Assembly (NCBI GenBank): GCA_013399875.1
Contig: VXAZ01007587.1
Span: 62,001 to 126,000, forward strand
Length of the DNA: 64,000 nucleotides
Direction of reading: 5' to 3'
From: Gymnorhina tibicen
Taxonomy: Eukaryota; Chordata; Aves; Passeriformes; Artamidae
Positions 1 to 11,609 of the stretch are shown here, one piece after another. How positions within the stretch are numbered: position 1 is the stretch's first letter; each line of letters starts with the position of its first letter. The translations under genes and the position numbers were made by a program. A model generated the notes under the pieces. It ran no database searches and was not told where the DNA came from. It saw nothing but the letters and a program-made list of their open reading frames with translations.

Positions 1-220
1 GCTAAGGGAGCTACAACTCTCATTGCTTTCTCTGCGTATAACAAATGAGGTTTTGGAGTGTCAGTGTATGTGAAGTCTCACATTCTTTGTATTTCAGTTA
101 TAAGGATGTCAGTTTTGATGACTTGTTACCAGTGTTCTTGTATAGTTGATAACATAAAATAATGCTGTGTGTCACTGAAAAGCACCAGACGTGTTTAACC
201 TGATAACACTTTCCTACCAG

Positions 221-349
221 GCTAAGCAACAGTTAAACCTGCGCACACATATGGCTGATGAAAACAAAAATGAATATGCTGCACAACTACAGAATTTTAA
301 TGGAGAGCAGCACAAACACTACTACATTGTCATTCCTCAGATCTACAAG
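221..349 (+). CDS. FNBP1L: FNBP1L exon: distal F-BAR helix
   Basis: A 43-codon exon, phase 0 at both ends, between acceptor ttcctaccag and donor gtaaaa. It starts AKQQLNLRTHMADENKNEY and ends HYYIVIPQIYK. This charged helical stretch matches what I recall of the Toca-1 F-BAR domain almost residue for residue. F-BAR domains dimerise into crescent-shaped bundles that bind PI(4,5)P2-rich curved membrane. The first 220 bases of the window are the preceding intron, and the upstream F-BAR exons are outside it. Confidence 0.95.
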
Positions 350-2392
350 GTAAAATAATTAACAGATAAAGTATGTCTGATCCTTTTCTAAAGGAGAACT
401 AGACTTTAAAATTAAAAACTTAATTTTTTTGGATTTTATTGGCTCATTTTGTTAAGAAATTACCATAATCTTGAGACAACTTGTTTTTTTTTCATGAGAC
501 TGCTTACCATACTAGTGCTTAGATTTCTAATGAAAATGCTTGGTTGCGTTTTCTTTAGGTTTTTATATTTTATAGACCGTTTGTTCAAATATTTCTGAAA
601 GGGTCTGGCAAAATAAACATTAGAGACATCTGGGTGACAGCAAACACTTTAAACAATAATTCTAATAAGGGTTGATCACTGGTTCTCAAGGTACTTGTAT
701 GTGGGTGTGAATGCTCTGCCTCTGGCAGAGGCGAAGTCAAGAAGGGAGCTAACGGTGACTGTGGTTTAATGGATCTCATGCAGAAGTTCCAGCACCCTCC
801 CCCGACCCCAATTAGTCCTTGCTTCAGTTAAAGATGATTACTTTGCATCTGAAGTGGGGATTTCTTGACATGCTTTATGTAACTATTAAGACTTTTTTTA
901 ACATTCTTTCAAAAACAGGGACTTTGCAAAACTAGAAAACCAGTTTAAAGTAGTTGGGGGCATCAGGTGAGGAGAGTTCAGAAGTGTGTTGGTGTTCAGC
1001 CATTTGGGAAATAGGAGTGGGAACTGATGCTGAGATGGAGTGAGGAAATGGAAGGTGAAACACTGGCTTTATTTGAAGGTATACCAACTTAAGCATGCTT
1101 GATATTTTCCAGAAGCACAGGTCAGTTCATACGTTTTTAAAAAATTCCTTACTAGAAGGTCTAGGATTCACAGGAGAAAATTGCCTTGGCTTATTGAAGA
1201 ATTTTCTAATATTTTAACTGTTAAGCTGCACTACAGTAGGTCTGACTTTAACACGCTGATCCAAGAACTGCAGTCAGCTCCCAGGAGAAACAGGCTGATC
1301 ATCTTTGTAGCTTGGACCAGACTTTTGCTTTAGTACCTTTATTTCTCTAGGGTTAAAATATTTCTCTAGGGTTAAAATAAAAAGGGTAAGATATTACTCA
1401 CATTTTTTGAACTCTACAGTAAGAGCAGAAAGGCCTAGTCCTGCTTTCTCGTGGGACTACACTTTTATTAATTCATTGCAAGTGTTTGGTAACATTCTAT
1501 GGGAAAACCTTGGGGAGGGGTTTAGCACATCTAGGTGGTTGTTTTGTTTTGGAGAGATGAAATTGAATACTGTTTGAGACATCTGCCTTAGTGTAGATAC
1601 AGGAAAGATCTGACGTCTTATCCAGTTTTTGACAACCTGTTGGTGTATGTGTTTAGGATTTTTGGTTTTGTTCAGGGTTTTTTCTGCATTTGGGTGAAAG
1701 GTCCAGGACTATTATCTTAATAATATTTCTCTTTAATTTATTCTTTTTTGTTCTGTTCCAGTAAACTGTTATTGCAAATCTTACGTAATGGTGTTCTTCT
1801 CTTTATTTTCTTGCACACTTCTAAAGGAAATGGTTTGTATTTCAAATCAGAGTGTCTAAACTGCTGATAATTTTATTTTTTCTTATTTTTCCTATTTTTT
1901 TAATCATTGGTATTTCTTGAAAGGTATAAAAATAAAAGCAAGATGGAGGTATTTATCACCAGAGAGGAATTACTTGGAACTAGAAGGAGAGTGAGGAGAT
2001 TTAGAAATCAGTAAAATTTCTTCGCTGTGGTTTTCATTTTTGCATGAAACAAAGACTTTAAACTAAATAGTTGCCTGTAGACACTGTACATGTGCTTTAC
2101 AGAAGCTATATAAAGCTTCTATATGCTTTATATAGAAGGGAAAGAAAGTCCAGTCCTTTACATGATTTTTAGAAATCAGAGAGCATAAATTCTTCATAAC
2201 TGTTGTCCTGGGCATCTTAAGTGTATGTCTGAAAAGATTTTTAAGTTCTGTTTTGTTAAGCAAATAAAAATACTGGGAAAGCACAGAAATTCTGTCCCTC
2301 TCTGTGGTGACCACAGTAACTACATATGTCAGGATAGAGGAGGAAAAAAACAGTAAATGAAAGCTTTATTTTATCTTTCTTTGCACTTGCAG
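350..2392 (+). other. FNBP1L: FNBP1L intron, about 2 kb
   Basis: AT-rich intron with no coding signal. It holds a tandem 2 x 19-bp repeat at 1342-1379 and a 10-bp perfect inverted repeat (arms 2106-2115 and 2126-2135, sequence ctatataaag and its complement). The short reverse-strand reading frames at 585-779 and 2063-2314 look like chance. Confidence 0.85.
1342..1379. repeat. Tandem duplication, 2 x 19 bp
   Basis: The unit tttctctagggttaaaata occurs twice head to tail with no mismatch. It looks like a recent replication-slippage duplication inside the FNBP1L intron. No function is evident. Confidence 0.9.
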
Positions 2393-2539
2393 CAACTTCA
2401 AGAAATGGATGAAAGAAGGACTATCAAACTTAGTGAATGTTACAAAGGCTTTGCTGACTCTGAGCGCAAGGTTATTCCAATTATCTCAAAATGCTTAGAA
2501 GGGATGATCCTTGCAGCAAAATCAGTTGATGAACACAGA
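2393..2539 (+). CDS. FNBP1L: FNBP1L exon: F-BAR domain, next segment
   Basis: A 49-codon exon, phase 0 at both ends, with acceptor ttgcacttgcag and donor gtaagt. It starts QLQEMDERRTIKLSECYKGF and ends ILAAKSVDEHR. The heptad-like charged and hydrophobic pattern continues the F-BAR helix of the 221-349 exon. It matches recalled Toca-1 with conservative changes. The upstream ATG at 2357 lies in intron and is not a start. Confidence 0.95.
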
Positions 2540-3247
2540 GTAAGTAGAACTGAGGAACTTTTTAAATGTGTGTGAGCAATGTAAGTGATACGGAAGCTGT
2601 GGAGAGGGGAAAGACTGACTTACCCTGTACATTTATCTTTCTGTTGTCAAATACTTGCTTGGAAAGTGTTGTTACTTCTATTTCAGAAGAAGTGATCACT
2701 TCTGCACTCTTCCTGCTTTATTGATTTTGTGTGATCTGAATGTCTTTGATGTGTTCTCATTGGGTGTGATTTTGGACACATTATTTTGGCGTGGTCGTTA
2801 TTTCCCCCTGTGTGTGGCATTAAAACATGTAAAGGGTGTTTAGTTAACAAAGTATCATTCGTCCTGTTTGATTGCAGCCGGTTCTTTCCTATTATATCTT
2901 ACTACATCTAGTTTCTTACTTCTGTCTTCATTTCAGTGCTAATGTTGAAAGATTAGAAAGTGGAAAGTAGTTTGGCCCTGAAGCATGTCCTGTTTTAAAT
3001 TTGTGATAACCCTTGGGAAGTATTTGCTGGAATATTCTGAACAGCAGAGTATGCTTTGCTGTACACTCATGAACACTGCTGAGATAAAAGAATCTTGTTA
3101 CCTTAACTTGCTCTGTCCAAAAGTGTGTGTTTTGAGCTCGCTCTTACTTTCCCATACATGCAATTAAATGAAAAATTTGTCTCCCTGTTTTCTCTCTCTG
3201 GTTCTTGATGGGTTTGCTTTCTAAACTCCTTAATGTCCTATGTTTAG
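2540..3247 (+). other. FNBP1L: FNBP1L intron, about 0.7 kb
   Basis: T-rich intron ending in a pyrimidine tract before the 3248 acceptor. I see no repeat or gene in it. Confidence 0.85.
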
Positions 3248-3451
3248 GACTCTCAGCTAGTGATAGACTGCTTCAAATCTGGTTTTGAACCTCCTGGAGA
3301 CTTTCCATTTGAAGACTACAGTCAGAATATTTACAGAACTATCTCTGATGGAACCATCAGTACACCAAAGCAAGAGGGAATGAGAATTGATACAAAAACT
3401 ACAGTCGGCAAGGCTAAAGGAAAGCTGTGGCTATTTGGAAAGAAACCAAAG
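3248..3451 (+). CDS. FNBP1L: FNBP1L exon: end of F-BAR and start of linker
   Basis: A 68-codon exon, phase 0 at both ends, with acceptor tgtttag and donor gtaaca. It opens DSQLVIDCFKSGFEPPGDFP, typical of the last F-BAR helix and its extension in the CIP4/FBP17/Toca-1 group. It then enters a Ser/Thr/Lys-rich linker ending KGKLWLFGKKPK. Because the exon ends on a complete codon, the cassette at 5800 and the microexon at 9458 can each be included or skipped without breaking the frame. The frame stays open past the donor to 3547, which is read-through into intron. Confidence 0.95.
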
Positions 3452-5799
3452 GTAACAATTAAGAAATTACTATTTGGAAAATTAAAATTTGAACATTTAG
3501 AGTGCATGGAAGCAGCAATTTATGTTTTTTATGTTTATGATTTTTAAAAAAATCTTCCCCTTGCCTGCCAATGTCTTTTAAAGTATGTGTAAGGAGATCT
3601 GAAGGTTTGGGTAACGTTGAGTACTTACCATGTTAAAAATCAAGTTGTCACTGGGGAAGGTTTTCAGTTTTTTCTTCTAGTGATTTGTGTCTGGGAACAT
3701 TCTAACAGTTATTTGATAAAAGTAGCTTCCCATTACTGTAATGTTTCTAAGATTCTGTAAAGATTTTCTGCACTTGCATAGGAAAGGTGTTAATTGTGAA
3801 TGTAAAAATAAGGGGAGGAAGAGTATGCTTTGGAATTGGGCAGACTTCAGATGTGTTATGACACAAAAAGCAATCCCTAGATTTTTATTATACCTGCTGC
3901 TAGTTTTGAAAACTCCTGAGGTTTCTCTGAAAACATTGAAGTTTATAGTATGTCATTGGTAAAACATACTATGCAAGCCCCATAAAGGTAAATGTCCTAG
4001 AAGAAGTATTACTGTGAAATAGGGAAAAATACTCCTATGCTCAAGAAAAAATTGAAAGCACAGAAATTACTCCTTTGTTTTCTTATGAGTTACAATTAAC
4101 AATTTCTGTGCAAGATGCCTTCATGGATCAACAAAAAAGATTGTCAATACATGCATTAGCTGTATAAATGAATAATGGAGCATATACATATTGAAATTTT
4201 ATGCTATATCTTTATTTAGTATTGGAGCAAATCAGTGGGCCATTTTAATGATTCCCACAAATTTCTGTGAGGTTATTTTAATGCTCCAAGCCAGCTCCTG
4301 TCATTTATCACAGGAAACTATTCTTAGAGCTTCTTAATGGTAGGACTTATTTTCTGCTTGATAGTATTGTGAGAAAGTAGGCCTTTATAGAAAGGAAGGA
4401 TACAGCTGACTCTTTATTCCATCCTCAGTATATTATGTAACTCCAGCTGTGTGTTAAAACTGATTGTTTACTTTTCATGCAATATAATTAATGATTAATA
4501 ACAGTTTAAATGCATTAATACATGGGCATATATATTGCATTTGTCTGCAGAGGTGGGTGAGATTCGGCCTGTTCTGAAATTAAATCACAATTGCCAGTTT
4601 GACCACAAGACATCTTTCTGAGAGTTTGGAGAATATGTAAATGTACACTGGTTTCAGTCTGGACCTTGCATTTACTGTAGTTCTAAGAAATCCCTTAGTG
4701 TGATGACAGCTGAAACAAGCTGACAAGACTTGCCCTACTCTTTCTTCTCCCCAGTTCACTCACTTTGTGTGTAGCATTCAGGGAGTCAGCCTCACTGTTT
4801 TGTGTGGAGTCACAGGTATGCGTATGTGTGTACATACTACATGCATCCCTTCCTTAAGGACCTGGATGAAATGAAAGATTTTGTCCCTTTTTTTTACCTG
4901 GTTTTGGGGAGGATGGAGGAGTGCTCTACAAAACAGCAGCTGGGAGCAAAATACTGGAAGATACATTCCATACATTCATATTTAATTCCGAATACTATCC
5001 ACAGGTTTTAAAATACATTCTTAAATTATCTATTATAAAATTAGCTGGTTTACTACAGCTGGGGTATTCATGGTGGCCTTTGGGCCTTCATCTAGCTCAA
5101 ACTGTGGCTGGTCTTGACCTTCAGGTATTCATTTACCTATTTTTAATGTTGTCAAAGACACAAAAGCCTTTTGTAAAGGGAATGAGTTCTGCAGCAGTGG
5201 AAATGGTAGAGGAAAATTGAACTGGGGAAGAACAGCAGAGGTATGAGAGACAAAAAATGAGAGAAGCAACTTGAAAAGAGGGGTGAAGGTTCTTGTGATA
5301 ATATTAAGAATGCCATGCAGGCTTTGTGTCAGTCCAGCTTTACTACAGAGATTGAGAATACTTTTTGTTTTAGTCATTCTCCATAGATGTACCAAATATT
5401 TCTGGTTTGGCTAACCTGGTAGGGTACCTCAATATAGGGGGAAGTAGTGAGCAGGAATGCTTGAGCTTCCAGAATGACTGTAACTAAATTGGCAATAGCA
5501 GAGCTCTGTTTTAAGAAAAGAGGCAGGGAACTTTGGGATCTTGTTAGGATCTTGTGGCAGTGTTGAGTCTAAAGCTTTTCTGAATATTTCTTCATTCTCT
5601 GCAGCAACCTGTAACTGAAGATTAATTAATTCATGACAGAAACCTTTTAAACCCAGTACAGTTATAGTATAAATGTGTCTGGAACGTTACAAGCTGTTTC
5701 TGTGTTGGATGGAAATTTTATTTTTGTAAGACAGAATTTTCATTTTAAAATCACTTTGAACATTTGGCTTATTTATTGCTTTCTTTATTTCCACATTAG
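3452..5799 (+). other. FNBP1L: FNBP1L intron, about 2.3 kb
   Basis: AT-rich intron. Frames of 65-99 codons open on both strands near 4778-5395, but they overlap one another and match nothing I recognise. No interspersed repeat recognised. Confidence 0.8.
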
Positions 5800-5958
5800 C
5801 CACAATCCCCACCCCTAACCCCTACTAGTTTATACACATCCAGTACTCCTAATGGGTCCCAGTATCCCATATTCTCCATTGAACCAGTGCATTATTGCAT
5901 GAGTGACATAAAAACAGGGAAGCCCAGAATTCCTTCTTTCAGAAGCCTCAAAAGAGGG
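5800..5958 (+). CDS. FNBP1L: FNBP1L cassette exon, 53 codons (long-isoform linker)
   Basis: The acceptor ccacattag is followed by 159 nt in frame, then donor gtaagt. The peptide starts PQSPPLTPTSLYTSSTPNGS, continues through IEPVHYCMSDIKTGKPR and ends SFRSLKRG. It matches the insert I recall from the long human FNBP1L isoform, with the same residues at both junctions. Both ends are phase 0 and the length is a multiple of three, so the exon is skippable; the short isoform joins KKPK directly to GPALEDF. The Pro/Ser/Thr-rich start and basic end suggest a flexible, possibly phosphorylated, region between F-BAR and HR1 (inference). Confidence 0.93.
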
Positions 5959-7830
5959 GTAAGTTTGACAACAAGTTGAAATGCATGATGGGCTATGAGC
6001 AGTGTGCTTGTGATGTGGCTTTTCTAATGCTCTTCACCCTCATTATAAGGCTTACGTGGTTAAAAGTAACACTTCAGCTATAAGGACACTTCTAGGGTAC
6101 TTTGTTTCATACTATACAGAATTTACCAACAGATTAAAAATAAAATAAAATAGAAATATTCTTTATCACATTTGAAATGCTCATGCCTAAAAGAAAGGTG
6201 TTATAAAGAGGGTGCTCAGCATGTGTTTGATACCTTTCTTCATTGTTGTTCACATTCACAAATGTTTTCCTACCATCATGTAACATATTTTTGCAGTAAT
6301 TTATCATTGGATATACAGTTACCACAAAAATCATCTGACAGATCAGATGTCTTATTTGCTGACTTTGAATTGAAAATAGTAAAAGTTGATTATGAGACAC
6401 TGAACTAAAAAGGGAGAATTTAATTTCTTTTGTACATCAAATGCTATAGCTTATGGTGATTGCAGATTTTGAAATACCGAATTTTTCAAACATTACAGTT
6501 TTAATGCATTTTCTGATTAATTAGTTGCTCTTGTTTTTCCTAGGTTCTTTTGGGTAAAATTATTGAAAAAATTATTACCAAATGCCACTGAGACTTCTCA
6601 ATTAATTTACTAATGTAGTGGCATATTCTGCAAATAGAATTTATCTGGAAGTCAGTAGAAGGGAAATACTAAGTGGTTTCCTAGCAACATTTATGGTACT
6701 AGTGATAAATGTACTGGCACTTTCCTGTTATGTCAGAAAAGCGTAGGCTGCCCAGTTTATGTATGTTTAGTGATATTTATTGATCCAAATAATAAGGTAA
6801 CTGGATGCATTTGATTATATATAATTAATAATTTTTTGGCATTTCAAGACAATACTGACTTGCTGTCTCGTGCATCAAGAATGGTTGGCTGTTGTTGACA
6901 TAATGTGATCAAGGTGCAACAGTGTTCTATTGCAGTAAAGTTACAATTTACAGGCTCCCTTGTTGTCATTCTGAAACAGAATGAGTTACAGTTAAAACTT
7001 TATTTATCTTTAAGTCATGTTGTGGCATCTAATTTCAGGCCCCCAGATACCTTGGGGTAAGCTTTCTAGCACTGCCATTTTTTAGAAATTTCTTGTGGTC
7101 CTCAAGTCTATATGGAGGACAGCTTCTCCTTTCCCTTCCGAGTCATTATATCATAATTTGGTCTGGTCATGAAGGTAATCTTTCTTCTTTAGAACTCAGT
7201 GAGGAACTACCTGGATGAGGTGGTTGTTGGAATGGCACAGGCCTTGATTACCTCAATTTTGTTAATCACTAAACGTATTGACTCCTGGCTTACAAATCAT
7301 CACCTTGTCATAGCAGTAGTTCTAGAACCTCTTTCTGAAGCAAAAGATCATCTCCTAACAACTACAGAATGCTAATGGAAAATGAAACCATATCTCTATT
7401 TGATTTTTTAAAATACATTGTTCATGTCGTAAAATTGAATTACTTTAATACATTCTTTAAATAATTTAAATTTAATAATTCTTTAACATTAGGAATCATC
7501 ACTAGTATCCTACAGATTTAGATTAACTCAAACGTGCTGTATTATTAAAGAGTTCATCTCTGTAAAATCTTCAAGATGAACATTTAATTTTTTATATTTT
7601 GAATTTCCTTGCAATCATTTTAACAGACACCACATTACTGCATATTTTTAAACTCTTTCCAACTTAAATATATACAGGACTACTAATAGACTTTTTTTAA
7701 TCTCATTGATCAGTCTTTATAATATACCTTGATTAAATGCTTAATAGTTGCTAGTATGTGAAGCTGTTTCCCATGTGTTTTGTCCCTGGAAAATGATGTC
7801 CAAGTGGTACTGACACACAGAACTACTGAA

Positions 7831-8112
7831 CCATAGAATCATAGAAAGGTTTAGTTTGGAAGGGATTTTAAAGATCATCTCATTCCAACTCCCTGCCATG
7901 GGCAGGGACACCTTGCGCTAGACCAGGCTGCTCAGAGCCCCATCCAGCCTGGCCTTGAACCTGCCAGGGATGGAGCATCCACAGCTGCTCTGGGCAGCCT
8001 GTGCCAGGGCCTCACCACCCTCTGAATATAGAATTTCTTCCTAACATCTAATCTAAATCTATCTTCTTTCAGTTTAAAAACGTTCCCCTTTGTCCTGTCA
8101 CTATCTGCCCAT
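7831..8112 (-). mobile_element. CR1-type LINE 3' fragment
   Basis: Reading the - strand gives the hallmark end of avian CR1. It runs through the GGAAGAAATTC region, a stretch of the type GGTGAGGCCCTGGCACAGG, CCATCCCTGG, CAAGGCCAGG and CCCTGCCCATGGCAGGG, and closes with two imperfect copies of the octamer ATTCTATG. Only the terminal part of the element is present, as expected for 5'-truncated insertions. It is antisense to FNBP1L and diverged, so not recent. Confidence 0.93.
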
Positions 8113-8512
8113 GTAAAATTGTATTTAATTTGCTCCTGCTACTACCAAGCTTTGTCCATGAGTTGGCATGTATCAGACAGTGAAGCGTACTGATCATTTT
8201 GTTTAATATGCCCTGTACAGGATTTCACTCTAGGCACTGGAGATCACAAAACCAGTCCCCCTCCACTCTGTGCCTCACACAGTACATTTTCCTCTTGTGA
8301 TGTAGAGCAAGAGCAGCAAACAGCAGCTGTAGAGTAGGGTATTGAAAGAAGGGGTAAGCAAGTGTAACTGGCTGTGTTAGTGCTGCTGTTACGTGCTGCT
8401 GCTTCTCCTTTGCAATCTTAACAATTCCAGACAGTGTTAGTGCCTATGAGAGGTCTGTGTTTGATGCCACTTGGTACATAAAATAGCTGCATTGCCAGCA
8501 GTGATCTGTAAA

Positions 8513-8603
8513 CCTTAACAGTGTTTTCTTGGAAGACTCTTTCTGAAGGGACCAGGAAGTTTGTTTATGTCATCTTGCATCTCTGGACGTTGAGATTCCT
8601 ACC
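8513..8603 (+). repeat. Local duplication, copy A
   Basis: A segment running from cttaacagtgttttcttgg through the shared core gactctttctgaaggga, then a stretch close to caggaagtttgtttatgtc, to about 8603. It has a diverged direct copy at about 10075-10162. The copies differ by scattered substitutions and a one-base indel. They lie on either side of the WSVKM microexon. I recognise no repeat family in it. Confidence 0.75.
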
Positions 8604-9457
8604 AAAGTATCATTTGTGAAGGTGCTTTACTTCCCTCATTGCTAGAAATTCTAATTTTGTGTGCGTACCCCAAGCAACAGCTTTAACAATTGCTCAGGGT
8701 CAAAAGTGAAGTTGAGATATGTCTTCTAAGGTGCTCGGTGTTCCTCTGGAAAGGGTTGTCCAAATCATTGAAAGAATGGTAGATCTTCAAAATGCTGTCA
8801 GTGTTAAACCCAAGAGTCAACTCCTGGCACCCATGTTTTATTTGTTTCTTCTAAGGATAAAGTCTTTACTCTTTAAAGTCTTTATTTTTAGCTGGACCAA
8901 AACAATTTTAGATAACAACGACCCAAATGCTGTTTTCAGAAAGTAAAATTAGTTACTTCTAGACTTGAAAAATATCTTTGTTTATTCTAGATCTACTGTG
9001 ATAATAAAGTAAATACATTGTAAAAACTACGTTTGCAAGAGTGATCGTAGTGGATTTTGAGCTATGATTAATAAATTATTTATATATGGCTGATCAGTCC
9101 ATCATCATCTAATTCTGCTATTTTGTGCAATGTTGGCTGTGTGTGTGTTTCTTTTCCTACAATAGAAGGCTCTTTAGCCCTTTATTCAGAACACTAAAAT
9201 TCAAAAGTAGTTTAATGAAGTTGTGTGTTAGAATTTTGTAAGTTAAAGTACCCATTATCACCTAGTATTTTTTTAATCAGTAATTCTTAAAGCAATTATT
9301 TTCTTGTGCTTATAGTTAAATGTCTTTTTAAAAATGAGAACGCCAGTCCTTAAGTATATATTTTAAAAATACATTTTTAGGCATTAGTCATTTTTGTAAC
9401 TGGTCATTGCATGTAAATAATTTCCCGTTTCTTTTTGTTTTCAAATGAACTGTGCAG

Positions 9458-9472
9458 TGGTCGGTGAAGATG
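9458..9472 (+). CDS. FNBP1L: FNBP1L 15-nt microexon WSVKM
   Basis: Fifteen bases (tgg tcg gtg aag atg) sit between acceptor ctgtgcag and donor gtaagc and encode WSVKM. In the human long isoform I recall exactly these five residues between SLKRG and GPALEDF. Phase 0 at both ends makes it optional. Microexons of this size usually need intronic enhancers and are often neuron- or muscle-enriched, but the tissue pattern here is not visible from sequence. Confidence 0.9.
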
Positions 9473-10074
9473 GTAAGCCCGTGTGCTGATCTGTCTGCTG
9501 TACTTCTGCTAAGATAGCATGAAAATAATCTTTTGAAAGTGTTTCCATATCATAACTGCTTTAAGTCAGGTGCTGAAATACATCTTCAGATTTTCCACTC
9601 ATATGCACAGTCTTCTTAATCATCCATGCTTAATGTAAGGCAATTAGACTTGTGATCTGGCTGCAACTAAATCTGCAATTTTGGAATTTTAGAGTTGACC
9701 AGTATTCACAAGTTGGTCATGATGGAAATACTTGGTGATTTTTCTTTGTCAGGAAATTTAAAGCAGCATAAAGTATGTAAATGAAAAGATTATAAAATTT
9801 GCATAAAGAAGAAATATTGAATACTGCGCTCCTTTGAATTTGGAAGAAAAATTTGCAGGGGAGAACCTTTATGCTTAGAAACATAGGAAGCTGTTACATT
9901 AAATAAAACCACACCTTAATCAATATTGTTTTGCAGAGTAAATCAGTAAAAATTCACAAAAAGACCTCTGTTCTTCTGATTCATCTTATAGGATACTCTG
10001 GTTTAAACTGATCTGTAAGGAAGAATGATCGAGAGGACGTGATTGTATTTTTGTTTCTTTGTAGTGCATTACAC

Positions 10075-10162
10075 TTAACAGTTGTTTTCTTTGAAGACTC
10101 TTTCTGAAGGGAACAGGAAGTTTATTTATGTCATTTTGCATTTCCGGACTTTGAAACTATAC
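10075..10162 (+). repeat. Local duplication, copy B
   Basis: Diverged direct copy of 8513-8603. It begins cttaacagttgttttctttg and shares the core gactctttctgaagggaaca. Similarity fades after the stretch reading ccggactttgaaact. Confidence 0.75.
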
Positions 10163-10800
10163 ACAGTGTGTATTCTTCTTCCTCCAGAAAGAAACACTTG
10201 TTTTATTTTGGAAACATCATATCTTGATTTTCCTTCTTTTATGATGTCTTGTATTCCCTTCTTAAAAAGCAATGAGAGTGATTTTACAAGTGCAAATGAA
10301 GTCGAGGGGGGTAAGAAGATCTTTGGGGGGGTATTGGAAAGTTGGCACCTGAGCCTAAGGCTTGTGTCAGTCTCAACAGTCAAGTTTCTCTAAACTTTAT
10401 TCTTGACAAAAGAAATGCTGGCCAGTTTGGTTTGCCTCCATGGAGGGTTACTATAATGGCAAGTGGGTTTCTTGTGTTAAAACCAACTTCCTTAGGCTCG
10501 TGGGAACACACAAAAAAATAACCTTTTGTGATTAACACAAACATGTACCATATTTCCTTCTTAACACTGTCAGTGTCTGTCACCCTGAGAGGAAGAGTTT
10601 TCACAACAAACTTGCAAGATACATTATCTCTTCCCATGCTTTTCATACCCAGGCCCTTCTATCCTGCTTATTATAATCTTGGCACAAGTTTGCAATCAAG
10701 TTTGCAGGTTTGGGTTCATAACAGTAGGTGGTCTTAAATTGGCTGGATTGGGATTTTTTTAAAGATTTGGGAAGTAAAAGGCTTTTTTCCCTCCCTGAAG

Positions 10801-10843
10801 TTTTTTGGTTGTTGTTTTTTTTTTTGTTTTTTTTTTTTTTTTT
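10801..10843 (+). repeat. Interrupted poly(T) tract
   Basis: About 40 bases of almost pure T with a few G interruptions, inside an FNBP1L intron. It is not adjacent to an acceptor. It may be a simple-repeat expansion or the tail of an old antisense retroelement; no element body is visible next to it. Confidence 0.9.
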
Positions 10844-11499
10844 GGATTAAAAAAGGTAACTTGGAATATTTGAGCAAGTTTGAGTCAGATAAGTTAAAGT
10901 AAAAATTTTGATATTACAAAGGCTTTTACTGTGCTCTGTGAACTAGTTTTACTTGAGGTAAAATCCATCAGAACTTTTTAAGTTTTAATATGTTTTCTAG
11001 GATTGCTGAAGTTCTGGAAGAGAACTATAATAGTGTTTTGGAATGAAGATCCAAAATACAGTATTTTTCTTTTGATACCATCCAATGACCACAGAACACA
11101 CTCCAGAGAAAGAAACAATTATATATGTATATATATCTCATTATTATATACACATCTTAGATTTTTGTTCTGACTCAAATAATTCTGTCCTTTCTAAATC
11201 TTCTTTAAGTGCAGTGGATGTAAGAGTGGGTACATGACTTCAGAAAAATAAAGTCTAGAAATTTTGAATTACCTCTGTGAGCCAACTGCTATAGAAGGCA
11301 GAAAGCCCCTTGACTGAATGACTACACTGGCAGCAAGAACATGCATTTATTCTGTGCGGTCTTTCGTAGAGCTGTCTGTCAAGTAGAGTTTTTAAGAAGG
11401 TCCATCCTGCTTCCAGTGAACACTGTCCATGTGTGGGTATGTCAGTTCAGCTGCCCAGACCTGTGCATGCACCTTGTTTCATAGTACTTCTGCTTGCAG

Positions 11500-11609
11500 G
11501 GCCCTGCACTAGAAGACTTCAGCCATCTCCCTCCAGAACAAAGACGCAAGAAACTGCAGCAGAGAATCGATGAACTTAACAGAGAACTACAGAAGGAAAC
11601 AGACCAAAA
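11500..11609 (+). CDS. FNBP1L: FNBP1L exon: start of HR1/REM domain
   Basis: 110 nt, phase 0 in and phase 2 out, with acceptor tgcttgcag and donor gtgagt. It encodes [20 protein letters not shown] followed by an antiparallel-coil helix ending ETDQ(K). The [17 protein letters not shown] stretch is the classic first helix of the HR1 module through which CIP4-family proteins bind GTP-Cdc42. The final Lys codon is completed by the next exon. Confidence 0.95.

Larger units (their letters stand above)
5959..9457 (+). other. FNBP1L: FNBP1L intron, about 3.5 kb, with CR1
   Basis: Long intron between the cassette exon and the microexon. It contains an antisense CR1 3' end (7831-8112) and the first copy of a locally duplicated segment (about 8513-8603) whose partner lies in the next intron. 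No other gene seen. Confidence 0.85.
9473..11499 (+). other. FNBP1L: FNBP1L intron, about 2 kb
   Basis: Contains copy B of the local duplication, an interrupted T tract at about 10801-10843, and a TA-rich stretch near 11120-11155. Overlapping frames at 10082-10737 on both strands have no recognisable content. Confidence 0.8.

Noticed and set aside
8719..8946. 75-codon + strand frame in the FNBP1L intron as an extra exon
   Set aside because: It has no similarity to any FNBP1-family segment and no in-phase splice sites; it simply follows duplication copy A.
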